Below are positions 1 to 10,700 of a stretch of 64,000 nt of DNA, piece after piece. The notes under the pieces were generated by a model, which did not search any database, was not told the origin of the DNA, and saw only the letters and a list, made by a program, of their open reading frames with translations. A program made the position numbers and the translations under genes. This stretch comes from Podocnemis expansa. Its lineage: Eukaryota; Chordata; Testudines; Podocnemididae. Numbering within the stretch: position 1 is the first letter of the stretch; the number at the start of each line of letters is the position of its first letter. The DNA is taken from positions 740,095-804,094 of the forward strand of contig ML682220.1 in assembly GCA_007922195.1 (NCBI GenBank). The letters are read 5' to 3'.

Positions 1-42
1 GATGACCTCGTGGGGTCCCTTCCAACCCTATGATTCTATGAT
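1..42 (+). repeat. CR1 LINE, 3' end (cut by the window)
   Basis: Reads GATGACCTCGTGGGGTCCCT and then the typical CR1 terminal microsatellite ATTCTATGAT. Only the last 42 bp are in the window. Confidence 0.85.
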
Positions 43-655
43 ATGGTGAATGGGAGCTGATTACTATCAGTGTGGAATTATGAACACTGGGTCGGCTGAC
101 AGACTAAGTTCTTTACTTTTGATTTAGTCCATCATGACCATGTTTCTACTTACCAAGGAATGGCAGAGGAATTCTGTGCATAAATCCTGGGGCAAGTCTT
201 GTGTTTTAGTGGTCATTATTTGCCATGTGAGCAATCCTAATGAAATTTTAAATCCTGTTGTCTTGTATATCCGGCTGGCAAAGACTGGGATCTCGTTGGG
301 GACAGTATACGAAATTCAGCCTTTGCTTAAGCAAGTGCAGTGCCGAATGAAATCAACAGGACTTTTAACTCCTTATGCCACAAATGAAATAAGACCAATA
401 CAGGCCCCTCTTGCGGCTGGAGGGGGAAAAGTGTGTATCACGTATTGTTCAGAGGTTTCCTCTTCCAGCAAATTAGTTACAAGCTATGGTTATTCATCCC
501 AGATGGAGTTCTGTTTGGTTTCTGGTTTGATTATAAAGAAATGTATCTGCAGTACTAGACAGGTAAGACGACTGCTCATGAGAAATAAAACACTCCTGTC
601 GTAACAGTTGAAAGGGAAAGACTCCCAGACTTAGAAACTGAAGCAACATGCCAAT
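43..655. other. Region without recognised gene or repeat
   Basis: A 156-codon open frame (134-604, plus strand) has no recognisable motif, is antisense to NOD1 and resembles no protein I know. I looked here for the missing NOD1 last exon on the minus strand and did not find it. Confidence 0.4.
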
Positions 656-985
656 TTCCAAATGGGCAACCATGTTGGGATCTCAAATACATGGCCCGCA
701 GGCCGCATGTGGCCCCTCAAGCTATTTCCTGCGGCCCCCAACGACACTATTGTTACCGATATTTACAATATTGGTGTATGAAAAGGTTTCGGTGGTATGG
801 CTCTTGGGCTAATGTACTAGTCCTCATGTGGCCCTTGTGATTTGAGTTTGAGACCCCTGGTCTAGTTCATCAAAAGAAGCCAGGAGTCCTGTGGCACTTA
901 AAGACTAACAAATTTATTCATTGCATGAGCTTTGACAAAGTGGGATTTTCTCCCACGAAAGCTCATGCGAGAAATACATTTATTA
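656..985 (-). mobile_element. PLE 3'-end fold-back, split by a hAT element
   Basis: Begins TTCCAAATGGGCAACCATGTT (656-676), is interrupted by the hAT copy, then resumes GTCTAGTTCATCAAAAGAAG at 860 and runs through the 'gtcctgtggcacttaaagac' motif. It then turns into the opposite arm, with TTTTCTCCCACGAAAGCTCA, near 935-985. The motifs are those of the 3' UTR of the PLEs at 28 and 48 kb. Confidence 0.75.
675..859 (-). mobile_element. hAT MITE, family B (reverse copy)
   Basis: Ends in TTTGAGTTTGAGACCCCTG, the inverse of the CAGGGGTCTCAAACTCAAAT terminus of the copies at 44873 and 50494. The other end is degraded (TTGGGATCTC). It is inserted in a PLE tail: host sequence stops at 'ccatgtt' and resumes at 'gtctagtt'. 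The left target duplication seems to have been lost with a few bases. Confidence 0.8.
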
Positions 986-1696
986 AACGAAAAATGAAAA
1001 CTAAAAAAATGAAACTAATTCTCAAAAATCTCTCTCAGGGGAGAAAAGGGAGAACTTCCTTGAAGCGTTTTCTGAACTTGCTCAGCAAATTGAAATCCTC
1101 TGAGTGCCTTCAGCTAATGCAAGAGCATCTGGCTCAGGCTCAAGTGCAAGCATCTGCCAGGGGTGGTTTCCCATTCTGAAGCATCAGGTGGCTTAACCGA
1201 CTCAGCCAGGATATAACCGTGTCTGCTGGCACCAGGACCCATGCTTGCCTGAGCCACTGCGCCAGTACTGGCCCAAAGGTGGCTGTGCTCATGCTATTTT
1301 AAGGCAGATTTATAATAAACAATAGCCACAACATTCAAATGTAGTTGCTTAAAGCAAAACACCCTAAACCAAGGCCTCATTGTGTCTTCAGAGGCACTGA
1401 CTGACCAGAGCTTCCACTGTTTGCAACAGGAGCTGCAAGTGTAAAGTGCCTCTAAAAATCCAGATCCTTACTGAGGCACCTCAGTGCAGCTTACAGTGTC
1501 CAACTTGATTAAAAAGTTTTTAAAAAAATGCGAACTACCAGCTCCATTTTACTAGTCACCTATGAACTCCAGGAGTGCCCAAACATGTCCAGGCATCTCA
1601 GAAATGGCTCACTGTGACCTGCGCAGACTTGGAAGTAGAAGTGTGAATGTGATGACTGCCAAAGAGTCCGCATGTGTCTACGTGTAACTAACTCAC

Positions 1697-1780
1697 CATA
1701 AATGCGCTAATTTCTTGTTGACTCTCAGCATCTCTGCAAATCTTTCCGCAGCTTCGTCATCCAACGCATTTTTAGTCAAC
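1697..1780 (-). CDS. NOD1: NOD1 LRR exon 6 (84 bp)
   Basis: The acceptor is CTATTTAG and the donor is G|GTGAGT. The translation LTKNALDDEAAERFAEMLRV up to LAHLW matches the human repeat LTQNELNDEVAESLAEML. The good donor shows that splicing continues to at least one more exon, which I could not find between 1 and 1696. Confidence 0.95.
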
Positions 1781-4700
1781 CTAAATAGGAGAGCGTGTTT
1801 GTTCAGAAACCGCTGTTTCACATTTTGACAGTTGCTGCTCAATTATTTAAGTGCTGACAGTGCACTAAGCTTTGGACAAGCCACAAACAGTTCCTGTCCT
1901 GAGCAGTTTCTGAAGGCTGGACACCAATATACACTAGACCAGTGGTTTTCAAACTTAGGATCAGGACCCAGTACTGTGTCACAGCACCCCCTGCTGCTGC
2001 TGCCAGAAGAAATATATTTTTCAATGAGATCCCAAGAAAAAAAAAGTTTGAAAACCACTGCACTAGATAGAAGGCAGGAGAGGAAAAGAGGCTGCCTATT
2101 TGATTTGTACTACTAATGGGGCAGTGCTGGTATTTCACTGACGCGTGTGAGCAGGTGGGAGTCTCACAGAATGGAAAGGGGGTGTGAATGAGAAGGCAGA
2201 CACAATGTACTGGTAGCCGGGGGCAGGTTCACACATGGGAGTAGCATTGGTGAACCATAAAAGCTGTGGGAACCAAAAAAAAAAAAAACCACTTGTCCCA
2301 AGACAAAACCCAACAGTGACAAGACTCAGGGTGTGCTGCTGTAACACTTCAGTGACTACCCAACTAGCCCAACAGGAGGGCTCCTGCCATACCATAGTTA
2401 ATGTACGTCCCCAAGAGACAATATATATGTCGATAGAATAAACCCTCTCCCTTCACTCAGTGCTGTCTACACTAGGGGTTAGTGGGTATAACTACATTGC
2501 TTAGGGCTGTAAAGATTTCACACCTCTACTGCACAATGCAGGTTTGTTGGGTAGATCTGGCCTCAGGATATGTCTGTACTTCAAGCCAGAGATGTGATTC
2601 CCAGCTCAAGGAGCCGTACCTGTACTAGTTAGCTGAGAGTTACCACTCCACCACACCTCTGGACAAGACCTTTCTAGTTGTGCTTTACTGCTACACCCAC
2701 TCAAAAGGGAAATGATCTTAATTTTCCATTGAAAAAGTGTAAAATAAATTGCAACTTTTCTTTGCAGCCTATTAGCAATGAATAAGTAGGCTGGCCTTTC
2801 AACAGAACAAAAGGAAAATGATTACCAAAATATTTTCACGCTGTTGTTGTGCTCCAAAGCTTCAGCAATGCTCTTCCCTCCCTCTGTGGTGACACCATTG
2901 AATGCAAGACTGTGAAGCAAAGAAGAGAGAGGAATATATAAGGAGACCTGCCATCTCTTTTTTAAAAAGCCTGAATTGTCCTAAAATCAATGCTAACGCT
3001 TGAGCATGTAAAACACTATCTAAATGCTAAAGGGCTTTACAAACAGTAACTAATTAAGGGTTTACAAGTGAAAGCATTTTAACTACATGTCTCTGGTACT
3101 GTCATGCAGACTGGGTCTTATTCTGTCCTCAGTTACACAGGTCACAAGGTTTGGCAGTAGAGTTGGACTTAATGAGACTGACAACTGAATAGTGACCAGC
3201 GGCACTGAGTGCCAGGGTGGAAAATGTGCTATTTCCTTCCTCCCCAGTGGCTAAGTCAAAATGCCCCCAAAGAACCATGCAGGCAGCCAATCAGTGCAGC
3301 AAAAGAATAACTCCAGTATCACAGCCCTGCCCTCAAAGCTACTGTCCTGCTCACCTACCTCAGCACCAGCCTGGCTGAGTCATGTTTGTGTTTGGTGTCA
3401 TTACCACAACTCTACGTAAAAACTGGTCATTGATAGCTTGTAAATGGTGAATTTCAGCATCTAGATACCTAGATATTCTTGCAAACAGAGTGTGGAACTG
3501 CCTATGTAAATGGAAGCTTATCACACACAGTTTTTATTGCAAACCATGGGGTTTTTAAATTGTTCCCTCTATATTTATACAGCATTAGACAGCTGCTCTT
3601 ACCACTGTCTAGGCCTCAAATTCAGGAACTTTTAAAAGCAGCTCTTCCAAGCTCCTCTAGAAAGAAGCCACACATGAGCTGGCCATATTCCAAGAATGAT
3701 GAATGAAACCACTCCTGAGCAAACTGGGGGGGTCTAAGCACCACTTAACTCTCAGACACAAGCGTTCAGAATACTGCAGTTGGGGGATTTAAAGGCACAA
3801 AACTTCGTGCTGGCCAGTTGCACAGGAGTGAATTTTACCCATTATTTTTACTGGGTATCAGTGACATCCAAATTCAAGTGAGTCACATGTATCTGTTTTA
3901 CATCAGACTTAGTAAACTGCATTTTATGTAGCTGACACTGAGGGGAGCTCCGCTAGAGTGGAGAGCGAGAACATCATTTACTAACTGCCTCACATTTCCA
4001 CCAGGAACTTTATTTCTGTGTTCCAAGCACTGCTCCACAACTTATTGCTTGGATTCAAACACAACACAAGCAAGGGGGCAAGAAATGAGGAAAGTCTGTA
4101 GGCACCGTGGGGACGGGGTGGGGGAGAACACTTCCATGCATAGTCAGGCCTTCCAGTTGATTCCCAAATGCCAACAGGCAAAACTCTGAGCAGCCATGAG
4201 TGTGCTTGGCTCCAACAGTCAATGACCTAAAAGGCCAAGCCTGAGAGAACACACACAAGTCCATACTACTTTCCCAGCATTTAGGTTCTGAGTCAAAGCC
4301 CTTTGAAATCAACAGGAGTCTTTCCATTGACTTACTGGGGTTCAGAGCAGGCCCATGGACAATCTGTGGAATTTATTCCTTTACAGGCACAAACGAACCT
4401 GCTCTAAGGTGGGCTTAAATTGAGACAAGGGGATTCACACACAAAAGTACCATTGGTTGATTTTCTTCTTATTAGATGTGGAACTGGCCATGTTTATTTG
4501 CAACAGCCTCATCAGCGAAGCGCAGAAGCCTTAGATCCCCATGAAATCTGGTCAGAGGGCAGGCATCAGTGATGCATGACATTGTCTGTAAGGGTCTCAA
4601 CTGCATGTGGGATCCTCTCATTAGCTCTAGGTATAAAGCTGTGAGCACACTGACCCTGAAGTGTTCAAAATGGGCTCCAAAGGGCCCGTGAACAGCATGA

Positions 4701-7700
4701 CAAATCAAAGCCAGGTGTACAAATGGTTGTGTCAGTTATAAGAACCACTGACAATGCTGCATTTGGTGGCTGAGAGTCTGTCTACACTCATCAGCAGTAC
4801 CCTCAGGGCTTGCCCAATGGCTTAAATGTCACGGGGAGGAACTGCATCAGGAATGCTGGCTGGCGAGTGACTGAGGATTTCCAGTGCTGTTCAACAGTCA
4901 GATCATCAATTTCCCTGGTATGAACCAGGTAACGTGACCAGTTGAATTAAAACAACTTAAGTTAGACCAATGCAACTGCTGTGTGTAGACAAACCCTGAA
5001 GCAGGATCACTGACACCAGTGGGTATTCAGATTAAAATACTGTAAATTAAGAATGATCAATTACTTGGATGTAGAAATAGAGGGCATACTGATCAAACTG
5101 GCAGATGACACAAACTAAAGGGGCACTGCCAACACCTAGAGGATAGAGTTAAAATTCTGAGAAATCTTCATGAATTTGAAAAATGGGCTATAGGCAACAC
5201 AGTGATAGTCAATAAAGACAAATGTAAGGTACCAAAACCAAATGCAAAAATAAAGAATGGAAGATATCTGGTGTGGCAGCAGCACTGCTGAGAGGGATTT
5301 GGTGGTGTTGGTGGCTCACAACCTCAGCATGAGACAGCAACACAACGTGGATGCAAAAGAAGCAAATGCAATTTCAGGTTGCATTAACAGAGGCATAGCT
5401 CACAAGTCCCTAGCTGGCGTCGACTGGGCCTCAGTAGGAGTACTGCATCCTGTTTGGTCACAAATGTACAGAAAGGATTTAGAGAAATGGGAAAGGATCC
5501 AAAGGAGAGTGACAAAGATGATCAAAGTGGTGGAATATAAGCCATCTGAGCAAAGGCTGAAGGAATGGAGCATGTTTAGTTTGAACAAGAGGAGATTAAG
5601 AGGGGGGCATGATAATGGTCTTCAAATACTTGAAAGATGGAGAAAACTTTTATTCGCTTTCCACAGAGGGTATAACAAGGGTCAATAGATTCAAACTACA
5701 CTGCAGTTATAGTTATGCTGTAGTTACAAAGCATAGCAGATTTGGATCAAATTTCAGGAAAAAACGTCCTAACTGTAAGAATAGTAGGACAGTGGAACAG
5801 AGCGCCTCAGGAGGCTGTGGAAGCTCCTTTCCTGGAGATTTTTAAAAGGAGGCTGGATAGCCATCTGCCTTGGATGGTTTAAACCAGTGGTTCCCAACCT
5901 GTGGCCCAGGTCTTCCCTCCTGCTGGCTGCAGACAGAGTCGCTGCCTAATGACCCAGGTAAGAGTGCATTTCCAAAGGGTTGAAAGATCCCAGGCAGGCT
6001 AATTGCTGTAGCCACAGGGAATGGGAGATCAGTGCTCCTCTCCCCACTAGCCAGCTGTAGCAAGGCCCATGGCAAAGTGCCCTGTGTAGGTCCACAGACA
6101 CTAGGTGTCAAGAGATACACGTCTGTGCACGCTGGCTTATGATCTATATGACTTTTTTGTTCACATGTGCACTGTGATTGTATGATTTGATGCCAATTAC
6201 ATCATACAAGGTTTCTTTATAGATGCTCATAACCTGTTCTACATGATTGCTATGATGTGTTTCCTGCAGCGCCATGTATATGTACAGATGTATAGCATGT
6301 TCTGCATAGATCAGGGGGATGGGACACAGAACTCTCCCAAGCAACATATAAACAGTCACTGCTGTGAGCAAGCAAGTACCTGTAAGTTTTCAAAATTTTT
6401 GTCTCAGGACCTAGCTGAAATAAATCACTTATGCCTGCGACCCAACAATTACATCTTTGAGCCATGCATTCCAGTCATTTGGAAGGGGCAGCAGGGGTGC
6501 TGCAACACAGTGCCTTAGGTCTGTGACCCAGTACTGGGTCCTGGCCCTAAGTTTGAAAACCACTGCTGTAAGAGGTAACAAAGAATATGCAGATTGAGGT
6601 GGCTCAGCCTGGACAAACAGATCACCTCTGCCGGGAAGGGGAGGGGTTGAGCAGGTTTTGGAAACAAAGAGAGACACTTGGAAGGATTTGGTGCTTTTTG
6701 CCTGGGAATCTCCATCTTGAAACAACTTCAAGAAAGATCTGGGCCTTGCCTGGTCTCAGGCAGAGACTGGTTGTACAAATATCTGACAGCCGAACATCTT
6801 GAGCATAAACTTGGACATTAAGTTCAGTTTCGGTAGAGATATTAGGTTAGTATGCATGTTTCACCTTTTACTTCCTTATGGTCACTCCTGACTCATTCAT
6901 ATAATGTTTCTGCCTTGACTGGCTATCTGCTCACTTGGTATTGTAATCTGATCAATAAGCTAGTAGTTTTATCTAAGGATGTGTGGTCTTTAGAGGGTGT
7001 GAGTGAAGAAGGCTGGGCATGATCCATTTCTTTGTTAAATGGATGGACCTGAGCATATGGTGATTGGGAGTGGTTCCTAATCACAGGTAACTGAGGCCAG
7101 GGGTGCTCACTTGGAGACCGTCCCTTGAGTAGCCAGAGGGCATACACCCACTGCTTGGGATAGACTGGACGCAAGAGGCTGGAGTAGACTGACTCAGGAG
7201 TGGTCCCTTCACAAAGCGGGGTGAATCAGGGTTCAGGGGGTCACAGCAGCACACCGGACTGTATCTGGAGAGCAGCCTATCACACTAGGGTCCTAACTGG
7301 AGCTGGAGTGAGTGATGGGGGGGAAGCACAGACCTTCCATTCCCCCAGTGGCAGAAGGGAGCAATGGGACCCAGACAGAGCACACTGGTCTACATGCTGC
7401 ATGTCATTTCTCTGCTGCAGCCAGGGAGGCAGCCTCCTCCCTGAACTTCTGTCTGGCTGAAGTGGCGGGAGGACTGCTGGCAGAAACAGGTAGCCCTTCA
7501 GAGCCATAAACATGGTATCTGTGGCTCTTGAGTCAAAAAAGTTGGGAACCAGTGGTTTAGACTCAACAAATCCTACATCTTAGCAGGTGGGTTAAACTAG
7601 ATGACACTTGTAATCCTTTCTAATGCTATGATCCTAAGAACAAGTGCAGGTGCAATGGTTGGAGCTTGCTGGTACACTTTTTTTTTTTGCTTCTATAAGC

Positions 7701-10700
7701 ACTAAATTCATTAATTTAAAATTTGCCCCAGCGCAAGCGTCTCAGACAACCAAGCATACCCCAGCAGCTTAACGCTGGCTCAGAGTGCGTCACCGACAAC
7801 AGAAGACTTCTATAGTGTGGGGAAGGTAGCTCTCAGGTCGCTTTTATGTTTAAACAAAAATGTAGGTCCCAGCAGCTATTCATTGTTCGTTTTTGTTTAA
7901 GTCAATCCTCTGCTCAGAGAAAACCAGGCAGAGTTATAGCTATCAAAATACTGAGTTTGAGACAGCAGCAGCAAGATCCTGCATGACCTAGCCCCAGCGA
8001 CTAGCAAAACAAACAAGGAGTCTGGTGGCACTTTTAAAGACTAAAAATTTATGTATTGCTTGAGCTTTCATGGGAGAGATCCCATTTCATCAGATGCTTG
8101 AAGATGGAGAAGTTACAGGGGAGTTCTCCATCTTGAAACGTCTGATGAAGTGAGATTTTCTCCCACAAAAGCTCATGTGATAAATAAATAAAGACTAAGG
8201 CTATGTCTACACTTAGAATGTTAGTTCGAATTGACTGAATTCAAATTAATCAAGTTGAACTAATAATGATAAGTTCGAATTCAGTCAATTTGAACTAACA
8301 TGGCTACACTAGGAAAACCAATTCAAATTAGAATGTCCATGGACAGGACTTACTAGTTTGAATTGGAAGAGAGGCACCATGGGAGGTGTAGAAACATGGC
8401 CCCCAAGAAGGGCAATGCCACCACCCAATCTCCTGCCGGGCTTCATCCCCCCAGCCCAGCACAAGGAAAAGCATCCCCTGCCCAGCCCAGCCAGGGTGCT
8501 GCCAGAGCTGGGCAGGGGATGCTTTCCCCTACACTGGTCTCACAAGGCAGAAGCCTGGCAGGGGATGTTTTCCCCTGGCAGGGCTCTGGGGCCAGGGGAG
8601 AAGGGGCTGGGAGTTTAGACATGCATTTTTTTTAATTCAACCTAATGTTTATTAGGTCGCATTAAACTCTGTGTATAGGACATACCCCAGAAGTGCCACC
8701 TGACTCCTTGTTTGTTTTGCTGAACTAGACTTATACGACTTCCCCTTTGTAACCTCAATGACTGTGTCTCTATTACAGAAACTAGTGAAGTGTGCCATCT
8801 TGTGGGAAAATCAGGCAAGGACATTTGGAGTCCTGCAAAAGAAGCAAGGAGTCCTGTGGCACTTAACAAATTCAGTGGCCCTTGCAAAGACTAACACATT
8901 TATTAAGGATATCTGCTCTTTCTTTCAAGAGAGGGTCATGGAGTGAAGTGGAGAGACAAAATGGGGAGACAAAAAGAAAGTAACTGACAGCTGCAAGCTA
9001 AAAATAAAAGGAAGCATGCACTGAAAATGGGAAGTTCCAAAGGGGCAGCCGTGTTAGTCTAGTTCAGCAAAACAAACAAGGAGTCCTGTGGCACTTAAGA
9101 CTAACAGATTTATATATTGCAGGAGCTTTCATGGAAGAAAATCCCACTTTGTCAGACGCTTGAAGATGGGAAAGCTCATGCAATAAATAAAACTGTTAGT
9201 CTTCAAGTGCCATAGACTCCTTGCTTGTTTTGCTGAAAATGGGAAGTAACTTTAAAATTCACAGTGAAAAGGGAAAACATTACAAATGGATTCAAGTGCA
9301 GTCATGAGATTTACAGTGCTAGCTTCCTCTCTCACCATTTTGTCAATTTCAGACATTTTAGGGCTTTCAAATGCTAGCTCAAGCTTAGATACTGAACTGC
9401 ATTCCTAACACCTTCTCCTGGTAGTAGCCCTATTGTGTAAACACTTGACAAAGCCGATTTCCTCCCTGTACAGTTTATGTTATAAGAAATGGGACAGAGG
9501 CTGCTTGTTTCCCTGGAAGAGAGCACACTTTGCTAGTATTCAGTACACTAGGGGCCTTATTCTCCACCCCCACCCCTTTCTCACCAGTACGAAGTAGCAG
9601 TCACATGATAACACATGAGAATGATACCTTTCTGCATGCTCTTTGCACCAGTTTAAGGGACCATGAATAGTGAATGCAAGACAGGAAAGAAGGATGCCCT
9701 AGGCTGTCACTTGAACATTACAAAAAAAGAGAAAATGGCAGACCTACAAAGCACAACCTGTGTTGTGTCCCACCTAACCACAGAAGTCAGGATAGCCTTT
9801 TGTTTGACTCAGTGGCCTGCTAGACTACAGAGGTATGGCTTAATTACTAAATGAACTTCTTAGATCAAGTTCCAAAGGGGCAGTCGTGTTAGTCTAGGCC
9901 AGCAAAAGAATCAAGGAGTCCTGTGGCACTTAAAGACTAACAAATTTATTTATCACATGTAATTTTTATATAAATAAATTTGTTAGTCTTTAAGTGCCAC
10001 AGGACTCCTTGCTTCTTTTTCTCAGATCAAGTCTCTTGGGATCAGCTGATTTCAATGCACTTTAGAAAAGCTGGTGTTCTGTCAAGCTGATTTTATTACC
10101 TGACATTTGCTAAGGAGGGGTGATTCCTCAGTGCCTCTGCAAATGCCTTCGCACCTTCATCTCCAACCTGGTTACCCCACATTCTGGCAAGGAAAGGCAA
10201 CAAAGAGAAGTAAGAGATAAGGATCTAGTGTCACTCTTACCACAGTTCCCCTCTCCCCAGTTGCCTTATATTATTGACTAGGGTTCAGTCCTGTGTGGGA
10301 CTTAGCCTCCTTCACGCCCACTGATCCTTGTAGGTTTCACTCCCAGCACCTGGCAGGACTGAGCAGTGAGGGTTCAATTCTGCCTTAAGGGCACAGCCCA
10401 GAAGAACACTAGATCATTTGCCTCAGTGGGAGTGTCTCTTGGAGCCCACACACGTTCTCGGGAGCCACTTGCACTTACACCATTTCAGGGGCTACTTTCC
10501 CAATGCATGCTGAGTCTGCTCTGAGCTGGTGTGGTGGAGGGAGCAGCATCCTGTCTCTTCCTTGTCTCTTTGGTTGCTTAGCACAACTTTTGTTTCCATG
10601 CACGCAGGGACTGTTACTCTACTGCATCCTTAGCTAAGACACTGAACAGGTGCTGGGGAGGAGGGGTGCTGTTTTTGCCCAGCTCCCACCTCACACCACT

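Larger units (their letters stand above)
5060..7640 (+). mobile_element. CR1 LINE fragment, interrupted by a 1.67-kb hAT
   Basis: The left piece (about 5060-5884) encodes the C-terminal end of the CR1 reverse-transcriptase protein with frame breaks; recognisable stretches are LEKWERIQRRVTKMIK and EQRLKEWSMFSLNKRRLRG. The right piece (7555-7640) is the CR1 3' end, including 'gactagatgac'-like sequence and ending TGCTATGATCCT. The two parts join exactly across the hAT duplication GTTTA(A/G)AC. Confidence 0.85.

Noticed and set aside
134..604. 156-codon plus-strand gene
   Set aside because: No motif or familiar similarity, no splice or start context, antisense to NOD1.
1..1696. Missing NOD1 last exon
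   Set aside because: No minus-strand stretch with an acceptor and an LRR or C-terminal match was found.
9036..10023. Calling the 'gtcctgtggcacttaaagac' repeats Cry-type tRNA SINEs
   Set aside because: They have no A/B box and match the 3' UTR of the GIY-YIG PLEs in the same window.
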